Shown piece by piece: positions 25,189 through 33,776 of a stretch of 64,000 bases of DNA (position 1 is its first letter; every line of letters starts with the position of its first letter). Made by a program: the position numbers and the translations under genes. The stretch comes from Gemmatimonadota bacterium (GTDB lineage Bacteria > Gemmatimonadota > Gemmatimonadetes > Gemmatimonadales > Gemmatimonadaceae): the NCBI GenBank assembly GCA_016719105.1, contig JADKAQ010000046.1:806001-870000 (forward strand). Reading direction: 5' to 3'. The notes beneath the pieces were generated by a model that made no database searches, was not told the DNA's origin, and saw only the letters and a program-made list of their open reading frames with translations.

Positions 25189-27429
25189 ATGGCTCGACTC
25201 ACCATTCCGCTCGACGCCTCGGGCATCGAAGGCTTCGACCCCAAACAGCAAGTGAAGGTGCTCCTGACGTCCGGCGGTAAACCGGTCGCATCACAAGCGG
25301 TGGCGTTCGACCGGAAGGGGCAGGCGCAGGTCGGGTTCGACATCGACACGAAGCAGTCGGGGCTGCGGGTCATCGTCGGCCCGCCAGATGCAACCGACGA
25401 GGAACTCACGGGGCTCCAGACCATCGGGCTCGACATCCCGCGCCGACGCTTCTTCGGCAAGGACGACCTGGCGATCCCCGCCATTCGCATCACCCCCTAC
25501 TACTGGTTCTGGTGGCTGCGGTGGTGTCGCACCTTCACCATCCATGGGCGCGTGGTCTGCCCCGATGGCTCCCCCGTCCCCGGCGCCGTCGTCTGCGCCT
25601 ACGACGTCGATGCCTGGTGGTGGTGGTGGAGCAAGCAGCAGGTGGGGTGCGCCACGACCGACGCCAGCGGCTCGTTCACCCTCACCTTCAAGTGGTGTTG
25701 CGGGTGGTGGCCGTGGTGGTGGTGGAGGCTCCGCCGCTGGTACGTGGAGCCCAAGCTCGCCGAGGTGATCTACGGCGCGCTGCAGCGCGATCCGCGCGTG
25801 CCGCGCCCGCCGCTCCCCGATCCGGCCCCCGACCTGTCGCTCTTCGATCGATTCCTGGGCGAGCCGTCGCTGCCGCGCTCGGTGGGGCGCGCAGCACTCG
25901 CCGCACCCGCGCGCGTGCTGACCACGGCAGCAGCGGGGGCAACGCCCACGCGGAATCGCGCCGCGGCAGGCGCGCTCGTTCGTGGTCGCGCCGCCGTCGC
26001 CCCGGTCGAACCGTCGCTCCTGGATGGACTGCGCGAGCGACTGGTGTCCAGGCTTCCGAACATCCCCGCGCTCGATGCCGTGCGCCTCTGGCCGTGGCAT
26101 CCCTGGCAGCCGTGGTGGGACTGCACCCCCGACATCGTCTTCCGCGCCACGCAAACGTGCGGCGGCACCGAGCACGTGATCGTCAACGAGGGGTGGTTCT
26201 CGGCGCGCTGGAACATCGCGCAGGTGAGCAACGTGACGCTCACGGCGACCGATGATGCCTGCTGCGTCCCCATCAACGACTGCATCGAGGGCGAGTGCCT
26301 GGCGCTGGCCAAGGTGTGCAGCGTCGACGCCGACCAGGTGGGCGGCAATCCCGGCGCCGACCCGACGCCGGTGGGGTACGCCTTCCCCAACGTCATCTCC
26401 AACGGTGGCGACGCCCCGTTCGCGGAACAGGTGAACATCCGCGGCACGGCGCAGTGCATGAGCGACATCGACTACTACGAGATCGAGTTCTCCGACGACG
26501 ATGGGGCAACGTGGCAGCTGATGCCGTCGCAGGCGTTAGGCACCTTCGCGCGCGAGTACTGGGACTTCGCGCTCGGCACCGACGTCGATGTCCCGTTCAG
26601 CGCGCAGGTCCCCATCGACGGCCGGCACGTGTACGAGACGGTCGAGCACTACGAGGCCACGCACACCCCGGCCGACTGGGGCGCGACCAAGGTCTGGCTC
26701 GGGACCAACATCGACATGGTCGTCCCCTGGCTCACGGCGCCGACCTTCGCCGACGGGACGTACACGCTCCGGGTGGTGGGCTACGACGAGGCCGGCGGCG
26801 TCCTCTCCAACCCGCGCGTCCTCAAGGTCTGCGACTCCCAGGCCGACGCCGAGATCATCGTCACGACCGACAACCAATCGACCTTCCCCGCTCCGGGGCC
26901 GCTCAACAACCCGTGTGGCGGCGGGACGACGCACGGCTGCACCAACGAGCCCGAGACCGACATCCTCGACGCGCGCATCGTGCACGCGGGCGGTGGCCAG
27001 ACGACCATCGGTCCGTGCGGCGAGGTGCGCATCGCAACGGGGGACATGCTGGAGGTGGACTTCGTCGCCCATGACGCGCAGGGGCACCTGGCCTGGTACT
27101 CGCTCATCGCCACGTACGGCGAGAACCTGGCACGCGACCTCGTTGCGTTAGGCGGGACGCTCACGCCGCTCCCCGGTGGGGCACCGCCGGTGCCGGCGGC
27201 CGCGCAGGTGGGCCCCGACTACGCCACCGCACGCTCGGCGCCGCAGAACGCGGCGGCCCCCACGTGGACCGGCGGGGCGATTCGCCTCACGATCAGTGCG
27301 GCCATCGCCTTCCCCGAGAGCTGCTGCTACCAGCTCGAGCTCCGGGCCTACAAGCGCACCATCGTGAACTGCCAGGCCAACAACACGCATCGCAACCTGA
27401 GCGAACGCTCGTTCCAGGTGTCGGTGTGA
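25189..27429 (+). CDS. Tryptophan- and cysteine-rich protein with carboxypeptidase-regulatory-like domain
   Basis: A 746-residue protein with a firm start (GGAGGA at 25178, ATG 25189). Residues 1-90 look like a small beta domain. Around 104-190 a beta-sandwich of carboxypeptidase-regulatory type (IHGRVVCPDGSPVPGAVVCAYD ... TTDASGSFTLTF) is packed with extraordinary Trp clusters: YYWFWWLRW (104-112), WWWWW (143-147) and WCCGWWPWWWWRLRRWY (169-185). Residues 200-280 are a Pro/Ala-rich linker, then WPWHPWQPWWDC (301-312). The C-terminal 400 residues are Cys-paired Ig-like or sandwich domains (DIDYYEIEFSDDDGATWQLM, DGTYTLRVVGYDEAGG). It looks extracellular, yet no signal peptide precedes it. Followed by a DUF1360 gene after 22 bases. 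Function unknown. Confidence 0.8.
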   Translation: MARLTIPLDASGIEGFDPKQQVKVLLTSGGKPVASQAVAFDRKGQAQVGFDIDTKQSGLRVIVGPPDATDEELTGLQTIGLDIPRRRFFGKDDLAIPAIRITPYYWFWWLRWCRTFTIHGRVVCPDGSPVPGAVVCAYDVDAWWWWWSKQQVGCATTDASGSFTLTFKWCCGWWPWWWWRLRRWYVEPKLAEVIYGALQRDPRVPRPPLPDPAPDLSLFDRFLGEPSLPRSVGRAALAAPARVLTTAAAGATPTRNRAAAGALVRGRAAVAPVEPSLLDGLRERLVSRLPNIPALDAVRLWPWHPWQPWWDCTPDIVFRATQTCGGTEHVIVNEGWFSARWNIAQVSNVTLTATDDACCVPINDCIEGECLALAKVCSVDADQVGGNPGADPTPVGYAFPNVISNGGDAPFAEQVNIRGTAQCMSDIDYYEIEFSDDDGATWQLMPSQALGTFAREYWDFALGTDVDVPFSAQVPIDGRHVYETVEHYEATHTPADWGATKVWLGTNIDMVVPWLTAPTFADGTYTLRVVGYDEAGGVLSNPRVLKVCDSQADAEIIVTTDNQSTFPAPGPLNNPCGGGTTHGCTNEPETDILDARIVHAGGGQTTIGPCGEVRIATGDMLEVDFVAHDAQGHLAWYSLIATYGENLARDLVALGGTLTPLPGGAPPVPAAAQVGPDYATARSAPQNAAAPTWTGGAIRLTISAAIAFPESCCYQLELRAYKRTIVNCQANNTHRNLSERSFQVSV

Positions 27430-27451
27430 TGCGCGCGACACACGACCGCCG

Positions 27452-27751
27452 ATGAGTGCACTCCTCCTCTTCGCCGGGCTGCTGGCGACGTGGCGGGTCA
27501 CGCACCTCATCACGGCGGAGGACGGACCATGGAACCTCGTGGCCCGCCTCCGCCAGGCGGCGGGCGCCGGCTTCTTCGGCGACCTGATGGACTGCTTCTA
27601 CTGCACGAGCATGTGGGTGGCGCTCCCGATGGCGTATTGGGTGGGGACGAGCTGGCCGGCGCGCGGCGTCGCCTGGCTCGCCCTGTCGGGGGGCGCGATC
27701 CTCATCGAACGACTCATCCCCGATCGCCGCGACCCGGCGAGCGGACCCTAA
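27452..27751 (+). CDS. DUF1360-type membrane protein
   Basis: A 99-residue protein with two to three hydrophobic helices and the family's conserved core ATWRVTHLITAEDGPW ... MDCFYCTSMWVALPMAYW. The CxxC within FYCTSMW-type context marks DUF1360; members are known from sporulating Bacillus (YjcA) and from phages and environmental bacteria, without defined biochemistry. It lies 22 bases after the W-rich gene and 14 bases before the small MCCGK gene, clearly one transcription unit. Confidence 0.75.
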   Translation: MSALLLFAGLLATWRVTHLITAEDGPWNLVARLRQAAGAGFFGDLMDCFYCTSMWVALPMAYWVGTSWPARGVAWLALSGGAILIERLIPDRRDPASGP

Positions 27752-27765
27752 CAGGAGACAACAGC

Positions 27766-28038
27766 ATGTGTTGCGGAAAGAACCGTGCGGCGGCACGGGC
27801 CGCCGCCGTGGCCGGCGGAGTGGCCGGGCGTGGCCACGCGGCCACCGCCGTCGCGCCGGTCCCCCCGTCGGCCACCAGCGAGATCATGTTCGAGTACGTG
27901 GGCAACGGGAGCGCGGCGATTCGCGGCCCGGTGAGCGGGCGCGTGTACCGCTTTGCCGCCCCCGGTGATCGCGTGCGCGTCGACGCACGCGACCGTCCGG
28001 GGCTCTCGTCGATGGCGGCGGTGCGCTGGGTGCGGTAA
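27766..28038 (+). CDS. Small MCCGK-type protein with GPVSGRVYRF motif
   Basis: A 90-residue protein starting at ATG 27766, seven bases after AGGAGA. The N-terminus MCCGKNRAA is followed by an Ala/Pro-rich stretch and a compact C-terminal domain: IMFEYVGNGSAAIRGPVSGR, VYRFAAPGDRVRVDARD. The MCCG start and the GPxSGRxYRF core recur, from memory, in small uncharacterised proteins next to DUF1360 genes, including in phages; that recollection is untested here. Vicinal cysteines suggest metal or disulfide binding. Third gene of the W-rich cluster. Confidence 0.7.
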   Translation: MCCGKNRAAARAAAVAGGVAGRGHAATAVAPVPPSATSEIMFEYVGNGSAAIRGPVSGRVYRFAAPGDRVRVDARDRPGLSSMAAVRWVR

Positions 28039-28048
28039 CCTTCGCCCC

Positions 28049-28504
28049 ATGAAGCTCTGGATCGACGCCGACGCCGCACCGCTCGCCGTGAAGGAAGTCT
28101 GCTACCGCGCCTCCGAGCGCCTCGCGCTCGCCACCGTCTTCGTGGCCAACCAGCGGGTGCAGCTTCCCGCGGGCTACCCGCACCTCGAGGCGGTGCGCGT
28201 CGACGGCGGCCCCGATGTCGCGGACCGCTACATCGCCGAGCACGCGCAGGCGGGCGATGTCGCGGTCACCGCCGACATCCCGCTGGCCGCGCTCCTCGTC
28301 CCCAAGAAGGTCACGGTCATCGACCCACGCGGCGAGGTCTACACCGAAGAGATCATCGGCGAGCGGCTCTCGGTGCGGAACTTCATGGACGGCTTGCGCG
28401 GGGCGGGGGTGGAGACCGGCGGTCATGGCGCCTACGGCGCGCGCGAGAAGCAGGCGTTCGCCAACGCACTCGACCGCGCGCTCACCCGGGCGATGCGCAG
28501 CTGA
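28049..28504 (+). CDS. yaiI: YaiI/YqxD family protein (UPF0178, DUF188)
   Basis: A 151-residue protein with the family opening KLWIDADAAPLAVKEVCYRA, PDVADRYIAEHAQAGDVAVTADIPLAA and the ending RLSVRNFMDGLR ... FANALDRAL. The Asp-rich pattern is PIN-like, so it may be a nuclease-fold protein, but no activity is established. It begins 10 bases after the small MCCGK gene and may be read through from it. Confidence 0.9.
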   Translation: MKLWIDADAAPLAVKEVCYRASERLALATVFVANQRVQLPAGYPHLEAVRVDGGPDVADRYIAEHAQAGDVAVTADIPLAALLVPKKVTVIDPRGEVYTEEIIGERLSVRNFMDGLRGAGVETGGHGAYGAREKQAFANALDRALTRAMRS

Positions 28505-28538
28505 TACCGGCGGGGGAGCACCGTGCGTGGGAAACGAA

Positions 28539-28572
28539 CGAGGGGCGCGCCGCACCAGCGGCACGCCCCTCG
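28539..28572. terminator. Bidirectional hairpin terminator
   Basis: CGAGGGGCG (28539-28547) pairs with CGCCCCTCG (28564-28572) between the convergent yaiI and korB genes. The same eight-base outer stem recurs at 57438-57471. Confidence 0.65.
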
Positions 28573-28589
28573 CACCGTTCCATCGCGAC

Positions 28590-29645
28590 CTAACGATACC
28601 GCTGCATCAGCGCCTCGAGCGCGGCCTTGCCCGGGCAGAGCTTCTCGTACGGGATGTCGATGAGCGGCGTGGGCACGGTGCGCATCATGTCGTGCATCTC
28701 GCGTCCACCATCGTCGACGAAGAGCAGGCCGGTCGCCATTTCCTGGCGCGCCTGGCAGGCGCGCACATGTGCGTAGGCGTGCTCGCGATCGGTGGGATCG
28801 TACTCGGGCGACGTGGACCGCAGGCGCACGCTCCCGCCGTCGTGCAACTGCACCACCCGCACCTCTTCGTCGGTCTCGGGAACGGTGATCGCGCGCTGGA
28901 TCGGGACAAAATCTGCCGAGACGGCCTCCACCGACTGCTCGCGGGTGAAGGCGTAACTCTTGGTCGACCCTTCGTGGTCGTTGAACGAGACGCAAGGCGA
29001 GATCACGTCGACCACGGCGAAGCCACGGTGGGCGATCCCAGCCTTGAGGATGGGGACGAGCTGCTTCTTGTCGCCCGAGAACGAGCGGGCCACGAAGGTC
29101 GCGCCTAACGTCAACGCCAGCAGGACGGGATCGATCGGCGCCTGTTCGTTCGCCTCCCCCTTCTTGCTCGTCGACCCGATGTCGGCCGACGCCGAGAACT
29201 GCCCCTTGGTGAGGCCGTAGACGCCGTTGTTCTCCAGCACGTAGAGCATGTTGACGTTGCGCCGGATGGCGTGCGACAGCTGCCCCAGCCCAATCGACAG
29301 CGAGTCGCCGTCGCCGGAGATGCCGATGTAGGTGAGCGACCGGTTGGCCGCGGCGGCTCCGCTGGTCACCGACGGCATGCGCCCGTGCACGGAGTTGAAG
29401 CCGTGCGACTGCTTCATGAAGTACGCGGTCGTCTTCGACGAGCAGCCGATTCCGCTCATCTTCCCCACGCGGTGCGGCTCGAGGGCCATTTCCCAGCCGG
29501 CCTGGATGAGCGCCGCGGTGACCGAGTCGTGCCCGCACCCGGCACACAGCGTCGACATCGCTCCTTCGTAGTCGCGAAGCGTGAGCCCCAGGGCGTTGGT
29601 GCGCGAGCTCGGATGCCTGACGGGAGGCTTGGTGATCGACGTCAT
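28590..29645 (-). CDS. korB: 2-oxoacid:ferredoxin oxidoreductase, beta subunit
   Basis: A 351-residue thiamin-diphosphate subunit. CAGCGHDSVTAAL supplies the N-terminal cluster cysteines, GIGCSSKTT another, and the TPP/Mg motif is GDGDSLSIGLGQLSHAIRRN with YVLENNGVYGLTKGQ. It works with KorA to oxidise 2-oxoglutarate (or a similar 2-oxoacid) to acyl-CoA and CO2 with reduction of ferredoxin. The ATG at 29645 overlaps the korA stop (ATGA). Substrate assignment to 2-oxoglutarate is by family resemblance only. Confidence 0.92.
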   Translation of the reverse strand: MTSITKPPVRHPSSRTNALGLTLRDYEGAMSTLCAGCGHDSVTAALIQAGWEMALEPHRVGKMSGIGCSSKTTAYFMKQSHGFNSVHGRMPSVTSGAAAANRSLTYIGISGDGDSLSIGLGQLSHAIRRNVNMLYVLENNGVYGLTKGQFSASADIGSTSKKGEANEQAPIDPVLLALTLGATFVARSFSGDKKQLVPILKAGIAHRGFAVVDVISPCVSFNDHEGSTKSYAFTREQSVEAVSADFVPIQRAITVPETDEEVRVVQLHDGGSVRLRSTSPEYDPTDREHAYAHVRACQARQEMATGLLFVDDGGREMHDMMRTVPTPLIDIPYEKLCPGKAALEALMQRYR

Positions 29646-31441
29646 GCGGGCACTCCGGCTAAGTGGGCGGATACGGCGTCGACGACGACCTTGGCGGTGA
29701 GCGGCATGCCCCCGTAGTCGAGCACGGCGTGCATGTCGTCGCGCGGCACGCCAAGCTCGATGGCCAGCAGTGCGCGCAACTGCGCATCGCGGTTCTGCTC
29801 GATCACGAAGACGTGCTCGTGACCGGTGATGAAGTCGTGCACGGCCTTGGCGAATGGGAATGCTCGGATGCGCATCACGTCCACCGCGATCCCCTGCGTG
29901 GCCAGGATGTCGCTCGCCTCGCGCACCGCCGCGTCGCACCCGCCAATCATCACCAGCCCCACCTCGGCGCCGTCACGGCGCTGGATGACCGGCGTCGGGA
30001 GCGACTCCGCCGCCCCATCGATCTTGCGCTTGAGGCGATCGACCAGCTCCAGGTATGCGTCCGAGTCCTCGGTGTACGCGGCATGCTTGTCGTGCCCGGA
30101 GCCGCGCACGAAGTAGGCCCCCTTCCCGCCCACGCCGGGGAGCGTGCGGGCCGCAATCCCATCACCGTCCACATCCAGGTAGCGCGAGAACTTCGCGATC
30201 TTCGAGAGCGCCTCGGCGTCGAGCACCTTGCCACGATCGGGGCGGTAGTTGTCGTCCCACTCGAAGCGCTTCACCATCCAGTCGTTCATCCCGATGTCGA
30301 GGTCCGAGGCCACGAAGACCGGGGTCTGGAAGCGCTCGGCCAGGTCGAACGACTGCACCGCCAACTCGAAGCACTCGCGCGGGTTGGCGGGGAAGAGGAC
30401 GAGGTGCTTGGTGTCGCCGTGCGAGGCGTAGGCCAGCGAGAAGAGGTCGGCCTGCTGCGTGCGCGTCGGCATCCCGGTGGCCGGGCCGCAGCGCTGCACG
30501 TCGAAGAAGACGGCCGGGATGTCGGTGTAGTACGCCAGCCCGATGAACTCCTGCATGAGCGAGATCCCGGGCCCCGACGTGTTGGTGAAGGCGCGCGCCC
30601 CGGCCCAGCCGGCGCCAATCACGATTCCGGCAGCGGCCAGCTCGTCTTCGGCCTGCAGGATCGCGTAGTTGTTGAGCCCCGTGTCGGGGTCCACGCGGAA
30701 CTTCTCGCAGAAGCCCTTGAACGCTTCCATCAGCGCGGTGGCCGGCGTGATGGGATACCAGGCCCCCACCGTGGCACCTGCGTACAGCGCGCCGAGTGCG
30801 CTGGCCGTGTTGCCGTCCATGAGGATGGCATCACCGGTCGCGTCCATCTTCTCCAGCCGGAAGGGGAGTGGACAGGCGAAGTTGGCCTTGGCGAAGTCGT
30901 AGCCCAGGTGGATCGCGGTGTGGTTGGCGTCGAGCAGGCGCGGCTTCTTGGCAAACTTCTCGTTGAGCATTTGCCCGACGACGTCCATGTCGATGTCGAG
31001 CAGGGCGGCGAGCGCGCCGGCATACGCGATGTTGCGCAGCAGCGTGCGGTCACGGTCCTTCTCGAACGTCTCCACGCACATCTTGCCGAACGGGATGCCG
31101 AGGATGGTGATCCCTTCCCGCACGAGTGCCGGATCCAGCGGCCACGTCGAGTCGTACAGCAGGTAGCCGCCGGGGCGCACCGCGGCGACGTCCTTGCGGT
31201 AGGTCGACGGATTCAACGCGACCACCAGGTCCACCTCCGAGGGGCGCGCCGTGTAGCCGTCCTTGCTGACCCGGATCTCGTACCAGGTGGGGAGTCCCTG
31301 GATGTTCGACGGGAAGATGTTCTTTCCCGTGACCGGGATGCCCATGCGGAAGATGGCCTGCATCAGGAGCGAGTTGGCGCTCGCCGACCCGGTCCCGTTG
31401 ACCGTCCCCATCTTGAAGGCGAAGTCGTTGATCCCGCTCAT
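29642..31441 (-). CDS. korA: 2-oxoacid:ferredoxin oxidoreductase, fused gamma-alpha subunit
   Basis: A 599-residue protein with the gamma (acceptor-binding) domain at 1-190 (GTVNGTGSASANSLLMQAIF, VSKDGYTARPSEVDLVVALN) and the alpha pyrimidine-binding domain from about 195 (DGNTASALGALYAGATVGAWYP, FTNTSGPGISLMQEF). The transketolase-C-like domain at the end has IEQNRDAQL. Fusion of gamma and alpha is usual for KorA-type enzymes. It sits in the middle of the operon, with ATGA overlaps on both sides, so the three subunits are made together. Confidence 0.92.
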   Translation of the reverse strand: MSGINDFAFKMGTVNGTGSASANSLLMQAIFRMGIPVTGKNIFPSNIQGLPTWYEIRVSKDGYTARPSEVDLVVALNPSTYRKDVAAVRPGGYLLYDSTWPLDPALVREGITILGIPFGKMCVETFEKDRDRTLLRNIAYAGALAALLDIDMDVVGQMLNEKFAKKPRLLDANHTAIHLGYDFAKANFACPLPFRLEKMDATGDAILMDGNTASALGALYAGATVGAWYPITPATALMEAFKGFCEKFRVDPDTGLNNYAILQAEDELAAAGIVIGAGWAGARAFTNTSGPGISLMQEFIGLAYYTDIPAVFFDVQRCGPATGMPTRTQQADLFSLAYASHGDTKHLVLFPANPRECFELAVQSFDLAERFQTPVFVASDLDIGMNDWMVKRFEWDDNYRPDRGKVLDAEALSKIAKFSRYLDVDGDGIAARTLPGVGGKGAYFVRGSGHDKHAAYTEDSDAYLELVDRLKRKIDGAAESLPTPVIQRRDGAEVGLVMIGGCDAAVREASDILATQGIAVDVMRIRAFPFAKAVHDFITGHEHVFVIEQNRDAQLRALLAIELGVPRDDMHAVLDYGGMPLTAKVVVDAVSAHLAGVPA

Positions 31442-33219
31442 CGGCTCACCTGTCCGGCATACGGAAGTTGGAGGTCGAACGTGCGCATGTCCCACGCGGC
31501 GGTCGGACAGCGCTCGGCGCAGAGCCCGCAGTGCAGGCAGACGTCCTCGTCCTTGACCATCACGCGCTTGGTCTGCGGGAGGGCGGCGGAGACGTAGATC
31601 TCCTGCGCGGTGTTGAGCGCCGGCGCCGAGAGACGCAGGCGCAGGTCGTCGATCGGCGTGCTGTTGGTCGTGATCGTGAGGCACGTCGTGGGGCAGACGT
31701 CGACACAGGCGTCGCACTCGATGCAGAGCGGCGCGGAAAAGTGCGTCTGGACGTCGCAGTTGAGGCAACGTTGCACCTCGCCGGCGGCCTGCTCGGGGGT
31801 GAAGCCCAGCTCGACCTCGATCCCGATGTTGTGGAAGCGCTGCTCGAGCGCCTCGTGCTGCATGCGGGCGCGCTTGGCCGTGTCGTAGTCGTTCTCGTAC
31901 GCCCAGGCGTGCATCCCTACCTTGGCGCTCACCAGCGTCATCCCGAGCGGCGGGCGCTCGCCCACCGGCTTCCCCTGGCAGTGCAGGTCGATCGAGATGG
32001 CGGCCTGGTGACCGTGGGCCACCGCCCAGATGATGTTCTCCGGCCCCCACGCGGCATCGCCGCCGAAGAAGACGTTCGGGCGCGTGCTCTGGTGCGTAAC
32101 CTTGTCCACCACGGGCATGTCGCGCGCGTCGAACTCGATCCCGATGTCGCGCTCGATCCACGGGAAGGCGTTGTCCTGCCCGATGGCGAGGATGACGTCG
32201 TCGCAGGGGATGATGACGGTGTCCAGCACGGTGGAGCGCTGCTTGCCGCTCGCGTCCTCGCTCCATTGCAGCTGCTCGAACTCCATCCCCACCAGCTTGC
32301 CATGCTCGATCACGAACCGCTTGGGCGCGTGGTTCTCGATGATCTGCACGTGCTCTTCCTCGGCGTCCTCGAGCTCCCACGGCGACGCCTTGAAGTGCTT
32401 GCGACCGCGCCGGGCGACGACCTTCACGTCGGTGGCCCCGAGGCGCTTGGCGGTGCGGCAGCAGTCCATCGCCGTGTTCCCCACGCCGATGATCAGCACC
32501 CGCTTCCCGATCTCGGTGAGGTGCTCGAAGTGCACGTTGGCCAGCCAGTCGATCCCGAGGTGGATCTGGTCCTGCGCGTCCCAGCGTCCCGGGAGGTCAA
32601 GCTCCTTCCCCTTGGGTGCGCCACTCCCCACGTACACCGCGTCGAAGCCCTCGGCCAGCAGCGCCTTGAGACTCGTCACCGTCGTCTCGTAGCGCATGTT
32701 GGCTCCCATGTCGATGATGTAGCCGCACTCTTCATCGAGCACGCTTCCCGGGAGTCGGAAGGCGGGGATGTTGATGCGCATCAGCCCGCCCGCCCGCGCA
32801 TTGCGTTCGACGATGGTGACGTCGTAGCCGAGCGGGAGCAGGTCGTTGGCGACGGTGAGCGACGACGGCCCGGCCCCGACGCACACCACGCGCTTCCCGT
32901 TCTTCTGGGCCGGGGGCTTGGGAAGGCGGTCGCGGATGTCGCCGCGGAGGTCGGCCGCGACCCGCTTGAGGCGGCAGATGGCCACCGGCTTCTCATCCAC
33001 GCGTCCGCGCCGGCAGGCGGGCTCGCACGGGCGGTCGCACGTACGGCCAAGGATGCCCGGAAAGACGTTGGATTGTCGGTTGAGGAGGTACGAGTCGTCG
33101 TACCGCCCCTGTGCAATCAGCCGGAGGTAGCCCGGGACGTTGGTGTGCGCCGGGCAGGCCCACTGGCAGTCGACGACTTTATGGTAGTAGCGAGGATCCG
33201 AGACATCTGTCGCGCCCAT
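31438..33219 (-). CDS. GltD-like FAD oxidoreductase fused to 2[4Fe-4S] ferredoxin domain
   Basis: A 593-residue protein. The N-terminal helical [4Fe-4S] domain (DCQWACPAHTNVPGYLRL, GRTCDRPCEPACRRG) and two nucleotide-binding folds (VVCVGAGPSSLTVANDL for FAD, VLIIGVGNTAMDCCR for NADPH) match the small subunit of glutamate synthase and NfnB-like proteins. The C-terminal 110 residues add CIECDACVDVCP and CLHCGLCAERCP clusters. It likely passes electrons between the oxidoreductase's ferredoxin clusters and NAD(P). ATG 33219 has AAGGGGA upstream; a TTG 11 codons earlier is the alternative. First gene of the operon. Confidence 0.88.
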   Translation of the reverse strand: MGATDVSDPRYYHKVVDCQWACPAHTNVPGYLRLIAQGRYDDSYLLNRQSNVFPGILGRTCDRPCEPACRRGRVDEKPVAICRLKRVAADLRGDIRDRLPKPPAQKNGKRVVCVGAGPSSLTVANDLLPLGYDVTIVERNARAGGLMRINIPAFRLPGSVLDEECGYIIDMGANMRYETTVTSLKALLAEGFDAVYVGSGAPKGKELDLPGRWDAQDQIHLGIDWLANVHFEHLTEIGKRVLIIGVGNTAMDCCRTAKRLGATDVKVVARRGRKHFKASPWELEDAEEEHVQIIENHAPKRFVIEHGKLVGMEFEQLQWSEDASGKQRSTVLDTVIIPCDDVILAIGQDNAFPWIERDIGIEFDARDMPVVDKVTHQSTRPNVFFGGDAAWGPENIIWAVAHGHQAAISIDLHCQGKPVGERPPLGMTLVSAKVGMHAWAYENDYDTAKRARMQHEALEQRFHNIGIEVELGFTPEQAAGEVQRCLNCDVQTHFSAPLCIECDACVDVCPTTCLTITTNSTPIDDLRLRLSAPALNTAQEIYVSAALPQTKRVMVKDEDVCLHCGLCAERCPTAAWDMRTFDLQLPYAGQVSR

Positions 33220-33776
33220 CTGCGTGTGTCCCCTTGAGGTTGGGTTCTGCAAGCATGGCGTGGGTTAGCAGGGGGGGCAAGCCCTGACGGCGCCTCACGA
33301 TGCGGGAAGCCGATCGACGCCCACCACCGCGTCGCTGTCGGCCCGGTGAAGTCACCTGCTCGGCCCGATGGTCCCCGACACCGATGACGTCGGCGTGGTG
33401 ATTGCCGCGGCGCCCACTGCGATGCGCGACACGCCAGCGAACGACGCCGCGATCCACGCGACGACCGACCACTCGTCGGCCGCGAATCGACCGCGCGAGG
33501 TCCACGCGTCGGCGGCGCAGACGACACGGTTCGCGACGAGCGATGCGCGCCACGGCCGAGCATGCTGGCGCGGCGAACCCAGCTGCAACGCATAGACTAA
33601 GCGCCGAGTGCAGGGTCGTGGAAAGCCCTGCGCCGGCGCGGATGTTCGACCGATGCGCGCCGCGTGCACCGCGTGCATGGTGTGGCTGGGTCACGACGCG
33701 ACAGCTCGGCCGCGCGACCCAGCGTTGGACGCACGGCGGAGCGACGCGCTCCCCGTGCCCTTCCCGGAGCCTTCCC
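33220..33776. other. Divergent intergenic region, 557 bases
   Basis: Between the oxidoreductase operon and the plus-strand hypothetical gene. Short frames exist on both strands but none has a ribosome site or recognisable sequence. One copy of a 22-base dispersed repeat lies at about 33684-33706, and an AT-richer patch (GCATAGACTAAG) near 33590 is the likeliest promoter for the plus-strand gene. Confidence 0.4.

Noticed and set aside
33220..33776. Short frames in the gap as genes
   Set aside because: No ribosome sites, biased composition and no conserved-looking segments on either strand.
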